From assembly GCA_021802125.1 (NCBI GenBank), contig JAKAAX010000002.1:124001-188000 (forward strand): 64,000 nt of DNA. The letters are read 5' to 3'. Origin of the DNA: Thermoplasmata archaeon. Its GTDB lineage: Archaea > Thermoplasmatota > Thermoplasmata > Lutacidiplasmatales > UBA184. Below the pieces are notes generated by a model that ran no database searches, was not told the DNA's origin, and saw nothing but the letters and a program-made list of their open reading frames with translations. The position numbers were made by a program, and so were the translations under genes. Numbering within the stretch: position 1 is the stretch's first letter; every line of letters begins with the position of its first letter. Of the stretch, positions 15,841 through 24,671 are shown one piece after another.

Positions 15841-16458
15841 CTACAGGTAGGAGTAGAACTCGACCGGTGAGGTGCACACCTGGTTCTGCGAGAGGCCGGT
15901 GTAGACGATGAGCACGTCGCCAGTGTCGTTCAGATTGGTCGCTGAGACGACCGTGATCCGTGTCGCCACCCACCCCTGGCCCGGCGCGATGAACCAGTGG
16001 CCTCCTGGGGCGGGGTAGCTAGCAAGCCATCCGCCGGAGGAGCCGCTTAGGACCGCGTACCACCCTGTTCGCGGGCCGCTGCAGGCGCTCATTCCTCCGG
16101 CTCCTGTGCAAAGCGGTGTGCTTGTGTTGACCCACCTCCAGCCGTAGGCTCCGGCAAAACCGATCGCGACGGCGTCGGCCGCCGAGTCATTGGTCGAACT
16201 GTTCGACAGCATCCACGGGCGGATCGCGAAAGTGAGGTTCGTGGGCGGCCCCGAAGAGAGGTTCTCGTAGAAGGTTCGCTGGTCGGGTGAGGCCGATCTA
16301 CCGACCACCGTGAGTGGTGCGTCGGGAGATCCGAAATGGTTGTGCCACCCGCAGACCGCCGGGACAGTCGGGTGGTAGCCCGCCATGACCACTACCAAGG
16401 CCCCACACACGATCCCCAAGACGGAGCCCCGGAACGGAGCGCGCCTTGGGACTCGCAT
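15841..16458 (-). CDS. Exported ~200-residue protein, Cys-x8-Cys/GW family, copy 2
   Basis: 205 residues from ATG 16458, chosen because a perfect GGAGGT lies 7 bases upstream and this gives a length equal to copy 1. The N-terminal membrane segment is GSVLGIVCGALVVVMAGY. Then VVGRSASPDQRTFYENL, CTGAGGMSAC and GWYAVLSGSSGGWLASYPAP match copy 1 point by point. A longer in-frame start at 16695 exists but would add a Ser/Arg/Pro-rich stretch of no family character. Tandem duplication with copy 1, 86 bases apart, in the same direction. Function unknown. Confidence 0.7.
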   Translation of the reverse strand: MRVPRRAPFRGSVLGIVCGALVVVMAGYHPTVPAVCGWHNHFGSPDAPLTVVGRSASPDQRTFYENLSSGPPTNLTFAIRPWMLSNSSTNDSAADAVAIGFAGAYGWRWVNTSTPLCTGAGGMSACSGPRTGWYAVLSGSSGGWLASYPAPGGHWFIAPGQGWVATRITVVSATNLNDTGDVLIVYTGLSQNQVCTSPVEFYSYL

Positions 16459-16795
16459 CCTCATGACCTCCCTCTGCAAAGGGTACATGGGGAACCCCCT
16501 CGATATCTCTTGGCGCGGGCCGCCCGGCCCACCATCCGACCAGCTCGAAGGGTCAACGGGTTCTTGTGATCGCGGTCGACTCAAGCTCCCCCAGACTGCC
16601 GCCGAACACGTGCAGCGACAGAACGGAGCCGGCATGCTCACGGGGGCGAACGTCCGCGGAGAACGAGAGTAAACGCCGAAGTGGGGAGGCTTCATTGACT
16701 CGTGGGGCTCCGCTCAGCCGTCGGTAGGAGGTCAGTCGCCAAGGGGGCGCACGAAGCCGCGTTCGGCGCTCGTACGTGGATCTTGGCTGGCAGGT
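16459..16795. other. Intergenic region between the island and dpo4
   Basis: About 340 bases. On the minus side it has the GGAGGT site of copy 2 and a GATATC-type AT-rich patch near 16502-16510 that fits a promoter for it. No convincing gene is seen. The plus end leads into ATG 16796 with AGGT directly before it. Confidence 0.45.
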
Positions 16796-17956
16796 ATGCG
16801 CTGGGTCGTCTATCTCGACATGGACGCCTTCTACGTATCCTGCGAGCTCAAGCGCCACCCGGAGCTTCACGGCAAGGTCGTCGCGGTCAGCGCCGACCCG
16901 AAGGGGGGGAAGGGCCGGGGTGTCGTCCTCTCGGCCTCGTACGAGGCGAGAGCGCTCGGCCTGCGCTCCGCGCTGCCCGTGAGCCAGGCCTTCGCGCTCT
17001 GTCCGGACTACGCCTGGATCCCCCCGGACTTCCCGTTCTACGAAGAGAACTCGCGTGAGGTGATGGCCCTCCTCCGCGAGAGGTCCGCCGAGGCCCGGAC
17101 CTTCAGCATCGATGAGGCGGCGTTCCGCTCCGAGGCTCCGACCCCGGAGGCGGTGGAGGCGGAAGGTCGGTCCCTCCAGCGCGAGGTGCGCTCGCGTTTC
17201 GACCTGCCCTGTTCGATCGGAATCGGTCCCACGTTGACGATCGCGAAGATCGCCTCCGACCGGGCGAAGCCGGGGGGCGTGGTCGTCGTTCCTCCGGACA
17301 GCGTCCAGGCGTTCCTGGCACCGCTTCCCGTCCGGTCGATCCCCGGCATCGGGAAGGTCACCGAAGCCGCCCTCGCCGCCTCGGGCATCCGCACCATCGG
17401 GGAGATGGCGGGGGCCCCCATCGACCGGTTGCGGAAGGCCCTGGGAGGGATGGCCGGGGCGATGCACGACCTCGCGAGGGGGGTGGTCCGGGAGGAGCCC
17501 TGGCCGGAGGAGGAGGGCCCGCGCTCGCTGGGGACGATGAGCACCTTCGACGTGGACACCTCGAGGGTCGACGAGGTCCGCGGAGAGCTCCTCCGCCTCT
17601 GCCTCTCGCTCTCCGAGAGCGTGACGAAACAGGGACGATGGTACCGGACCGTTACGGTCCGGTTGAGGGCGAGCGACTTCCAGCAGCTCCAGCGGAGCCG
17701 CACATTGCCCCAGCGCACCGCGAGCGGAGAGCTCCTCGCGCGCACCGCGACCCAGCTCCTGGACCAATTGGTGGGCGAGCTCGAGGGACGCACCCACGAG
17801 CGGCATGGGAGCCTTTCGGAGCCGGGGGTCGTCCCTCCGTCCCCGGCGAGAGGGTGGGGCGTGCGGACGGTGGGCGTCTCGGTCTCCGACCTCAGCGAGG
17901 GGTCCGCTTCGCAGAAGCGTCTCGACGCCTTCGGTGGCGGGTCGGCAGGGTCTTAG
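16796..17956 (+). CDS. dinB: Y-family DNA polymerase IV (Dpo4/DinB)
   Basis: 386 residues. Palm motifs LDMDAFYVS and SIDEAAF supply the catalytic Asp/Asp-Glu triad; FxSCELKRHPEL and the RSIPGIGKVTEAAL helix-hairpin-helix are typical, and the little-finger domain is at ~235-345. It synthesises DNA across lesions in the nucleoid. The C-terminus QKRLDAFGGG looks like the start of a PCNA-interacting QxxLxxF motif but lacks the second aromatic. Single gene; the start codon follows AGGT closely and no clear TATA is visible. Confidence 0.93.
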   Translation: MRWVVYLDMDAFYVSCELKRHPELHGKVVAVSADPKGGKGRGVVLSASYEARALGLRSALPVSQAFALCPDYAWIPPDFPFYEENSREVMALLRERSAEARTFSIDEAAFRSEAPTPEAVEAEGRSLQREVRSRFDLPCSIGIGPTLTIAKIASDRAKPGGVVVVPPDSVQAFLAPLPVRSIPGIGKVTEAALAASGIRTIGEMAGAPIDRLRKALGGMAGAMHDLARGVVREEPWPEEEGPRSLGTMSTFDVDTSRVDEVRGELLRLCLSLSESVTKQGRWYRTVTVRLRASDFQQLQRSRTLPQRTASGELLARTATQLLDQLVGELEGRTHERHGSLSEPGVVPPSPARGWGVRTVGVSVSDLSEGSASQKRLDAFGGGSAGS

Positions 17957-18013
17957 ACCCGACGCCCTCGACCGGTCTGGCGGGTCATCGACCCGCGGGA
18001 AGCCCTGCAGTTC

Positions 18014-18880
18014 GTGCCGCTCGCTCTCCTTCTCCTCGCGATCCTCTTGCTCGGGGTCTCGGCGGGGGCCCTGGGCTCCATGCTCGGGCTCGGCGGGGGG
18101 CTCGTCATCGTCCCGGGGCTCGTCCTCTTCTTCGACGTCCCCGTTCCACTGGCCATCGCGGCCTCGCTCGTCTCGATCATCGCCACCTCGGCCGGTTCCG
18201 CTTCCCGCTACGCGGCCAAGGGGCTGCTCCACCTCCGCCTGGGGTTCTTCCTCGAGGTCGGCACCGCCCTCGGTGGGCTCACGGGGGCGGCGCTCACCGC
18301 GTCGGTGCTCCAGAGCGGGACGGGCACCAAGGTCCTCGTCCTCGCGTTCTCCGTGGTCGCGGTCTCGGCCGCCTACCTGCTCTACCGGGACCTGCGGCGA
18401 GGCGAGTTCGTGCCCCCGCCTCCCGACCCCCTCGCGGACCGGTGGCGGTTGCACGGGACCCTCCCGGCCGATTCGGGGCAGCCCGCGCGTCCCTTCCGGG
18501 TCGGGCGCGTCCGCGAGGGCCTGGCGCTCAGCTTCGTGGCCGGCCTAGCCTCCGGGCTCCTGGGCATCGGTGGCGGGACGTACAAGGTGCCGGCGATGTC
18601 CGGCGTCATGGGCGTCCCGATCAAGATGGCCACCGCGACGAGCTCGCTCATGATCGGCGTGACCGCGACGGCGGGGGCCCTCGTCTACCTTGTCCACGGT
18701 GACGTCCTCCCTCTCATTGCCGCGCCGGTAGCGGTCGGCACCCTGCTGGGGTCCCACGTCGGCACCTCCCTCCACGCCCGCACCACCTCGGTCGGCCTCC
18801 GATGGATCTTCCTGGTGGTCCTCATGGCGGCGGCGTTCCTGATGGCCGCCCGCGCCATCCTGGGGGTGCCTTGGGCGTGA
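18014..18880 (+). CDS. TauE/SafE family membrane transporter
   Basis: 288 residues with about 8 transmembrane helices in two repeats, each marked by a Gly-rich motif (GSMLGLGGGLVIVP and GLLGIGGGTYKVP), the hallmark of TauE/SafE (PF01925). Family members export sulfite, sulfonates or other organic anions; the substrate here is unknown. It starts at GTG 18014, 57 bases after dpo4, and its stop overlaps the DUF1634 start as GTGA. The pairing with DUF1634 occurs widely. Confidence 0.87.
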   Translation: MPLALLLLAILLLGVSAGALGSMLGLGGGLVIVPGLVLFFDVPVPLAIAASLVSIIATSAGSASRYAAKGLLHLRLGFFLEVGTALGGLTGAALTASVLQSGTGTKVLVLAFSVVAVSAAYLLYRDLRRGEFVPPPPDPLADRWRLHGTLPADSGQPARPFRVGRVREGLALSFVAGLASGLLGIGGGTYKVPAMSGVMGVPIKMATATSSLMIGVTATAGALVYLVHGDVLPLIAAPVAVGTLLGSHVGTSLHARTTSVGLRWIFLVVLMAAAFLMAARAILGVPWA

Positions 18881-19269
18881 ACCTCTCCGACTCCCCTCCG
18901 CGAGGAGGGGCGCTCGAGGATGCCGCCGGGCTCGGACAGCTCTCCCGCCGGCTGGGACGTCTCCTCTTCTACGGGGTCGCGCTCAGCGCGGTCCTCCTCT
19001 CGATCGGAGTGCTGCTGGTCGCCCTTTCGGACCCTTCGGCCACCATCAGGACGCCGCTCTCCTCTCACACCCTTCTCGCCTGGGGCCCCGCCCTCCCCGG
19101 TATCGTGTTCATCCTCGCGGGGCTGGTCGTGCTCGTGGCCACTCCCGTGGCGCGCGTGATCGCCTCTCTCAGGACCTTCCTCGTCCAGGGGGAGCGGGAC
19201 TACGGCACGCTGGTGGCCGCCGTCCTGGTGATCCTCGGTGTCAGCGCGCTCGTCGGGTGGTGGCTGTGA
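18877..19269 (+). CDS. DUF1634 membrane protein coupled to TauE
   Basis: 130 residues, start GTG 18877 within the TauE stop (GTGA). Three transmembrane helices: LLFYGVALSAVLLSIGVLLV, LPGIVFILAGLVVLV and LVAAVLVILGVSALVGWW, with the conserved TPVARV segment of the DUF1634 family (PF07843). It probably assists the transporter as a small partner subunit, which is inferred from recurrent linkage. No catalytic motif. Confidence 0.82.
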   Translation: MNLSDSPPRGGALEDAAGLGQLSRRLGRLLFYGVALSAVLLSIGVLLVALSDPSATIRTPLSSHTLLAWGPALPGIVFILAGLVVLVATPVARVIASLRTFLVQGERDYGTLVAAVLVILGVSALVGWWL

Positions 19270-19363
19270 GCCGGGGGTCCGCCGAGCCTTCCCTCGCTCT
19301 CGTGAGCCCCGCACGTTGAATTACCCGTGCCGCTGCCACGGAGAGCGCGGGGAGGGAGAGCAG

Positions 19364-20689
19364 GTGGGAGTGGAGGTCCCGGAAAGCGCCCTTCGCCTGG
19401 CCGAGAGGCTCGTTCGGCCGAGGTGGGGAGGCATCTACCCCGCCCCCGACTTCGGGGGGCGCTCGCTCCCGAACCTTGGGGTCACCGCCCTGGCCCGGGC
19501 GGGAGGGCGCCCCACCCCGACGATGGCCCCGCCCCTCGACCCCGAATATCTGGTCGACGCTCCGGAGGGCGGGGAAGGCTCGACCCAGGTGGTCTTCCTG
19601 CTCGACGGGTTCGGCTGGTCGTTCTTCCGCGCGTTCCTGGAACGGGCCCGTTCGCCCGCCCATCGCCGACTGGCGGAGGGCCTCGCTCCCCGGACCCGAC
19701 CGTTGACGAGCGTCTTCCCGTCCACGACGTCCTCGGCCCTCCTCTCCCTCTCGACCGGGGTGGCGCCAGGGACCCACGGCATCGTCGGCTACACCCAGTA
19801 CTTCCCGGCGTGGGGAGCGATCCTGAACACTCTCAAGTTCGCCCCTCCCTGGGGGGGCTCGCGCGACCTCGCCATCGCGCGGGGTTTCCAGCCGAAGGAC
19901 CTGCTCCCCACCCCGACCGTCTTCGGGCAAGGGGTACGGTCTGCGGCGCTGACGAAGGACTCGTTCGAGGGGAGCGCCTTCACCCGCATCCTGTACGACG
20001 GGGCCAAGTTCGAGGGGTACGTCTCGCTCTCCGACCTCAGCCACCACCTGGCCAGGATCCTCTCGCAGCCTCGCGCGCGCCGCCCCGGGCTCGTGTGGGT
20101 GTACTGGGACCTGCTCGACGCCGTGGGACATCTGAACGGGCCCCACCCGGACATGGCGGTGGACGAGATCTTCCACGTCCTGCAGGCCTTCGTCTCGGCA
20201 GCGGCACGGATGACCCCCTCCGATCGAGAGGGCGTTCACCTGTTCGTGACCGGGGACCATGGGCAGGTGGGAGTGCACCCCCAGAAGGCGCGAGCCGCTC
20301 ACGAAGACCCTCGGTTGATGGAGCTCCTCCAGCGCCCCCCCTCCGGAGAGCGGCGGGCCGCTCTCCTCCAGGCCCGGGAGGGGCAGGTCGAGGCGCTGCG
20401 TCAGCACCTGACCTCCACGCTCCCTCCGGACTGGAGGGTCCTGGGCGTCGAGGAGACCATGAACGGCGGGCTCTACGGCCCGGGGCCGCTCCACCCGGAG
20501 CTCAAGGCCCGTCTCGGGGACCTTCTCGTCCTGGCCGGCGAGGGCGCGTCGATGTGGTACCGGCCTCCCGGGGCCCGGGGGCCGGAGGACCGGTTCCTGC
20601 ACGGGAGCCACGGAGGGCTCACGCCCGAGGAGCTCCTGGTCGCGCTGGTCTCTGTCCCCTTCGAGGAGCTCTCCCGGTGGGAAGGGTAG
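19364..20689 (+). CDS. Alkaline-phosphatase-superfamily phosphodiesterase/nucleotide pyrophosphatase-like protein
   Basis: 441 residues, no signal peptide. FLLDGFGW carries the first metal Asp, FPSTTSSALLSL the Thr nucleophile, WDLLDAVGHLNGPH further metal ligands, and TGDHGQ the last Asp-His pair of PF01663 enzymes. The final metal-His region HGSHGG near the C-terminus completes the two-metal site. It probably hydrolyses a phosphodiester or phosphomonoester in the cytosol; the substrate cannot be told. GTG 19364 is chosen because GGAGG lies 8 bases upstream; the longer frame from 19238 overlaps the DUF1634 gene. An AT-rich TTGAATTAC at 19316 could be its TATA. Confidence 0.82.
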   Translation: MGVEVPESALRLAERLVRPRWGGIYPAPDFGGRSLPNLGVTALARAGGRPTPTMAPPLDPEYLVDAPEGGEGSTQVVFLLDGFGWSFFRAFLERARSPAHRRLAEGLAPRTRPLTSVFPSTTSSALLSLSTGVAPGTHGIVGYTQYFPAWGAILNTLKFAPPWGGSRDLAIARGFQPKDLLPTPTVFGQGVRSAALTKDSFEGSAFTRILYDGAKFEGYVSLSDLSHHLARILSQPRARRPGLVWVYWDLLDAVGHLNGPHPDMAVDEIFHVLQAFVSAAARMTPSDREGVHLFVTGDHGQVGVHPQKARAAHEDPRLMELLQRPPSGERRAALLQAREGQVEALRQHLTSTLPPDWRVLGVEETMNGGLYGPGPLHPELKARLGDLLVLAGEGASMWYRPPGARGPEDRFLHGSHGGLTPEELLVALVSVPFEELSRWEG

Positions 20690-20795
20690 GCAGAAGCCCC
20701 GTTCAGAGGGGTCGTGGGCGACCTCCCCGGGCGCCGTCCGAAGGATGCCGCGGTCGGGATCCGTCGGCGGTGCCACCCCGGCCGGCCTCCGCCCA

Positions 20796-20803
20796 CCTTT
20801 AAG
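20796..20803 (+). promoter_or_regulatory. Candidate TATA box of infB
   Basis: CCTTTAAG in GC-rich DNA about 80 bases before ATG 20878; the predicted TSS near 20826 leaves a ~50-base leader. Confidence 0.4.
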
Positions 20804-20877
20804 GTCGGAGCCGATTCCTCGGCCGCCCCCAGGGCCGGGACCGCCCCCCGGCGGGGCCCGGGGCTCGGGGAGCACCC

Positions 20878-22644
20878 ATGCCGCTGCGACAGCCGATCGT
20901 CTCCATGATGGGTCACGTCGACCACGGGAAGACGTCGCTCCTGGACAAGATCGCGGGCTCGGCGAAGGCCTCGAAGGAGGCGGGGGGGATCACCCAGCAC
21001 ATCGGCGCCGTCGAGGTGCCGCTCAAGGTCATCGAGAAGGTCTGTGCGGGCCTGCTTCGGGCCGAGCAGTTCTCGATCCCCGGGCTGCTCTTCATCGACA
21101 CTCCGGGCCACCGCTCGTTCGTGACGATGCGGCGCCGCGGTGGGGCGCTCGCGGACATCGCCATCGTCGTCATCGACGTCCGGGAGGGCGTGATGCCCCA
21201 GACCCGGGAGGTCCTGCAGATCCTCCGCCACGAGAAGACCCCCTTCATCATCGCCGCCAACAAGGTCGACACGATCCAGGGCTGGCGGCCCCCGCCCCCT
21301 CGGACCCCGCTCTCGACCTTCCTCGCCACGCTGCCCACCGACACCCAGAAGGCGCTCGACGACCGGATCTACTCCCTCTCCGAGTCGCTGGATGCCCTCG
21401 GGTTCTCGGCCGAGCGCTACGACCGGGTCAGCGACTACACCCGCAACGTGGCCATGGTCCCGGTGAGCGCGAAGACGGGCGCGGGCCTCCCGGACCTTCT
21501 GGCGGTCATGGTGGGGCTCTCCCAGAGGTACCTCGAGCAGGAGCTCCGCCAGGAGGAGCGCGCGGGGGAGGCGACGGTGCTCGAGCGGACGGAGGAGCGC
21601 GGCATCGGCCCGGTGGCCAACGTGATCGTCTACCAGGGTCGGATGCGGGTGGGCGACCCGATCGTCGTGACCGGCGTGGACGGGCCTTTCGTTTCGAAGA
21701 TCCGCGTCCTGACACGCCCGACGGTGGTGCGGGCGGGACGGGGGACCCCGTCGAGGCGGATGGAGTCCCTGACCGAGGCCACGGCGGCCGCCGGGGTCCA
21801 GCTCTCCGCGCCCGATATCGAGAAGGCGCTCCCCGGGGGTCTCATCAAGGTGATCTCGGGAGCGGGCGAGGAGGCGGCGACCAAGGCCCGCGAGGAGCTC
21901 GAGTCCGAGACCTACCCTGTGGCGTCGGTGGAGGAGAACGGGGTGTGGCTGAAGGCGGACACGCTCGGAGGGTTGGAGGCCCTCGCCTTCGAGTGCAAGG
22001 AGGCCCAGATCCCGATCAAGGGGGCCGAGGTGGGGTCGGTCTCGAAGCGTGACGCGCTGGTGATGAAGGCGGTGAAGGACCCGCTCTGCCGGGCCATCCT
22101 CGCCTTCTCCGTGCCGGTCCTGCCAGAGGCCGCCTCTGTGCTTCCCAGCGCCGACGTCAAGGTGTTCCCGGGGGAGGTAATGTACCGTCTCCTCGAGGAG
22201 TACCAGGAATGGCGGGAGAAGAGGCGGACCGAGATGGAGGAGGAGCGCAGGAAGGCCCTCGTCCATCCCGCGAAGCTCCAGGTGATCCCGGGGTTCGTGT
22301 TCCATCGTTCCCACCCGGCCATCGTCGGGGTGAAGGTCCTCGCGGGGACGCTACGTCCCCCGTCTCGGCTCATGATCCGCGACGGGACCGAGGTCGGGCT
22401 GCTCCGGGGGCTGCAGGACAAGGGAGAGTCGCTCAAGGAGGCCGAAGAGGGGACGGAGGTCGCGGCCTCCATCGAAGGGGCCACGGTGGGACGGTCCTTC
22501 AACGAGGGGGACACCCTCTACGTCTCCATGAGCGAGGAGACCGCGCGCTCCCTCGCGAAGGTCCCTCTTCGCCCGTCCGAGCGAGAGGTGTTCGACGAGA
22601 TCCTCACCATCCGCCGGGCCAAGGAACCCTTCTGGGGGAAGTGA
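20878..22644 (+). CDS. infB: Translation initiation factor aIF5B
   Basis: 588 residues, usual for archaeal aIF5B. G1 GHVDHGKTSLLD, switch-II DTPGHRSF, and NKVD within IIAANKVDTIQ define the GTPase; domain II follows (~230-320), then domains III and IV ending in IRRAKEPFWGK. It promotes subunit joining by delivering initiator tRNA at the ribosome. Single-gene unit between the phosphodiesterase and convergent membrane gene. Insert-free, with no intein despite the family's common intein site at the G-domain. Two T's in GGTTTTAG at ~22682-22690 after the stop may serve termination. Confidence 0.95.
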   Translation: MPLRQPIVSMMGHVDHGKTSLLDKIAGSAKASKEAGGITQHIGAVEVPLKVIEKVCAGLLRAEQFSIPGLLFIDTPGHRSFVTMRRRGGALADIAIVVIDVREGVMPQTREVLQILRHEKTPFIIAANKVDTIQGWRPPPPRTPLSTFLATLPTDTQKALDDRIYSLSESLDALGFSAERYDRVSDYTRNVAMVPVSAKTGAGLPDLLAVMVGLSQRYLEQELRQEERAGEATVLERTEERGIGPVANVIVYQGRMRVGDPIVVTGVDGPFVSKIRVLTRPTVVRAGRGTPSRRMESLTEATAAAGVQLSAPDIEKALPGGLIKVISGAGEEAATKAREELESETYPVASVEENGVWLKADTLGGLEALAFECKEAQIPIKGAEVGSVSKRDALVMKAVKDPLCRAILAFSVPVLPEAASVLPSADVKVFPGEVMYRLLEEYQEWREKRRTEMEEERRKALVHPAKLQVIPGFVFHRSHPAIVGVKVLAGTLRPPSRLMIRDGTEVGLLRGLQDKGESLKEAEEGTEVAASIEGATVGRSFNEGDTLYVSMSEETARSLAKVPLRPSEREVFDEILTIRRAKEPFWGK

Positions 22645-22744
22645 GGGCGCGCGCGGGGAGCCCTCCCGCCCCGTCCCCTACAGGTTTTAGCCGCAGACGG
22701 CGACGGACGAGTGACCGGCGCGCCCACCAGGACGGGCCGTTCCC

Positions 22745-23512
22745 CTACCAGAGGGTCTTCTCTTCCTCTGGCTGCGGCTTGGAGCTGGGCTCGGATGGGC
22801 TCTCGCTCCGGGACTCTCGGAGGTTCTTCTTCTCCTTCGGTTCGGGCGTTTCGCCCTCGCGCTTCTCCCCCGACGGAGCTTCCTCGCGCTCGGCGGCCGG
22901 TTTGGGTTCTTCCTCGCCCTCGAGCGGTGGCAGCTTCTCGGGCATCGTCCGGTTCGAGTAGACCCCCCCGCCCAGGAAGAGCCCAAGGAACAGCGCGATC
23001 GCTCCCATGGCGGCCAGCAGTCCGCCGGCGGCCATGATCACCGTGGCCTCCCAGAGCGAGAGTCCCGTGGTCTGTTTGGCGTCGATGACGACCGACCCCG
23101 AGACCGAGGCGGTGGTCGTCCCACGATTGACGACGTCCAGCACGTAGGGGAACGTGGTGGCCGGAGAGAGCGTGAGCGTGGTGGGCGCGGCTCCCGGGGC
23201 CACGTAGCCGATCTCGAGCACGCACGACCCGTTCGGGTCGTTGAAGTTGGGGATGGAACATCCTCCGGAGAGCAGGTAGAGGTTGAGCGAACCGTTGGAC
23301 TGGGCCTGCACCGTGATCGTCCCCCCCGTGAGGGCCGGGATGGGCGGGTTCAGCACCTCGGTGTGGTTGGAGTCCCGCAGCAGCAGGGGAAAGTCGATCG
23401 GCTGGGTCGCGAGGATGGTGTTGGTCTGGGGAAGGTTCAAAAGGCCGACCCCCACGACGAGCAGCCCGAGGGCCACCAATCCCCCCCCGGCTAGGACAAG
23501 GCCCCGCCGCAC
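22745..23512 (-). CDS. Membrane protein with extracellular domain and acidic cytoplasmic tail
   Basis: 255 residues from GTG 23512. An N-terminal helix (GLVALGLLVVGVGLL) may be a signal anchor, a ~130-residue extracellular domain follows with two close Cys (GGCSIPNFNDPNGSCVLEIG), then a second helix (TVIMAAGGLLAAMGAIALFLG) and a ~65-residue Glu/Lys/Pro/Ser-rich tail (repeated EE/KP). No known family. The TATA 23536-23543 puts the TSS at the GTG, so the mRNA may be leaderless. Divergent from tfb with a shared TATA. Confidence 0.65.
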   Translation of the reverse strand: MRRGLVLAGGGLVALGLLVVGVGLLNLPQTNTILATQPIDFPLLLRDSNHTEVLNPPIPALTGGTITVQAQSNGSLNLYLLSGGCSIPNFNDPNGSCVLEIGYVAPGAAPTTLTLSPATTFPYVLDVVNRGTTTASVSGSVVIDAKQTTGLSLWEATVIMAAGGLLAAMGAIALFLGLFLGGGVYSNRTMPEKLPPLEGEEEPKPAAEREEAPSGEKREGETPEPKEKKNLRESRSESPSEPSSKPQPEEEKTLW

Positions 23513-23535
23513 GGCCGAATAAGCTCAGTAAATAG

Positions 23536-23543
23536 CTATAAAC
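23536..23543. promoter_or_regulatory. Shared divergent TATA box (membrane gene and tfb)
   Basis: CTATAAAC lies ~26 bases from both predicted TSSs: 23513 (minus, at GTG 23512) and 23565 (plus, 10 bases before ATG 23575). One AT-rich box appears to serve both genes. Confidence 0.55.
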
Positions 23544-23574
23544 AGTGGCCCTGCTAGCCTCTAACGTGGTGGGT

Positions 23575-24525
23575 ATGGACCGGACCTCGCCGGTCGGGGC
23601 CGAGGGCCGACGGGCCCCCCACTGTCCGGAGTGCGGCGGCATCCGCTTGGTCCGGGATTCCGGGTCAGCCGAGCTGCATTGCGGCGACTGCGGCCTCGTC
23701 CTGGCCTCGCAGTGGGTCTCGGACGACCTTCCGTTCAGCGGCGGCGAGAAGGGCCCCTCCGAGGGCGGGAGAGGGGTGGGTCCCTTCGTTCCGGCGGGAG
23801 CTCCCCGAAAGCACCTGGGAAGCACCCTGGGGGTCCGCCGCGACGGCCAAGGGCGGGCGCTCAGCGCGGACCGCAGGAACTACTACGGCCACCTCAAGTG
23901 GCTCATGGACCGGGAGGTCACCCGGCGGACCGACAGCCCGCTGGACCGCTCCCCCGCGCGCGACCTGCTCGCCAGGACCTCCTCGACCCTGGGCCTCCCC
24001 GCAGTGGTCCTCTCGGAGGCCGAGCGCATCTTCCAGCTGGCCACCCAGCGCGGGGCGTTCCGGGGACGGAACATGGGCTCGAGCGTGGGCGCCTCGATCT
24101 ACGCCGCCTGCCGGCGGTTCGGGCTTCCCCGCACGCTGGGCGAGGTGAGCAAGGTCGTCGGGATCCGCCGCTCAGAGCTCGGCCGCGCGTTCAAGTCGCT
24201 CAGCCGCAACCTGGGGACCCCGGTGCCGATCGTGAACCTGCAGTCCTACCTCACCCGATACGCGGAGGAGTTGGCGCTCTCCCCCCGGGTCCGCTCGACG
24301 GTCGAGGAGATGCTGCGAGTGACGCAGGGCCACCCGGAGGTCTCGGGGCTGTCGCCCCACGGCCTCGTCGCCGCTCTCATCTACCTCGCGAGCGAGCAGC
24401 ACGGCGAGGGACGCCCCCGCACCCAGGTCGCCAAGGTGGGGTCCGTCACCGAGGTTACGCTCCGCTCGACCAGCCGCACGCTGGAGCGCCTGCTCGCCGA
24501 TCGCAGGCTCACTTCGGCGGACTGA
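23575..24525 (+). CDS. tfb: Transcription initiation factor TFB
   Basis: 316 residues. Zn-ribbon HCPECGG ... CGDCGLVLAS at ~15-45, then a B-linker with GVRRDGQGRALSADRR and RNYYGHLKW, and two cyclin-like repeats (~105-210 and ~215-310; e.g. SIYAACRRFGLPRTLGEVS and LVAALIYLASEQHGEG). It bridges TBP/TATA and RNA polymerase. Length is typical. ATG 23575 is favoured because the TATA box at 23536 predicts a TSS near 23565; upstream in-frame starts lie within the promoter. The protein lacks the usual acidic spacer and has instead GGEKGPSEGGRGVG. Confidence 0.93.
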   Translation: MDRTSPVGAEGRRAPHCPECGGIRLVRDSGSAELHCGDCGLVLASQWVSDDLPFSGGEKGPSEGGRGVGPFVPAGAPRKHLGSTLGVRRDGQGRALSADRRNYYGHLKWLMDREVTRRTDSPLDRSPARDLLARTSSTLGLPAVVLSEAERIFQLATQRGAFRGRNMGSSVGASIYAACRRFGLPRTLGEVSKVVGIRRSELGRAFKSLSRNLGTPVPIVNLQSYLTRYAEELALSPRVRSTVEEMLRVTQGHPEVSGLSPHGLVAALIYLASEQHGEGRPRTQVAKVGSVTEVTLRSTSRTLERLLADRRLTSAD

Positions 24526-24671
24526 GCGCGGCGCGTTCCCAACCGCTTCCCGTGCGGGACCTACGGCCCATCTCAGCGTGAGGAGCGTACGGGCGGTGCC
24601 GCAAGCCCAGGGCCCCCGATGGGGGCCAGCCACAAGGGAAGCTGGGGACCGAGTTGGCCCGGAACGGGGCC

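Noticed and set aside
17930..17956. A PCNA-interacting motif at the end of the Y-family polymerase
   Set aside because: QKRLDAFGGG lacks the second aromatic residue; a PIP box is not supported.
16553..18454. A 633-residue minus-strand frame
   Set aside because: It runs opposite dpo4 and TauE, both with clear motifs; its composition is that of antisense frames in G+C-rich DNA.
20473..22314. A 613-residue minus-strand frame
   Set aside because: Antisense to the well-supported aIF5B gene; no recognisable domain.
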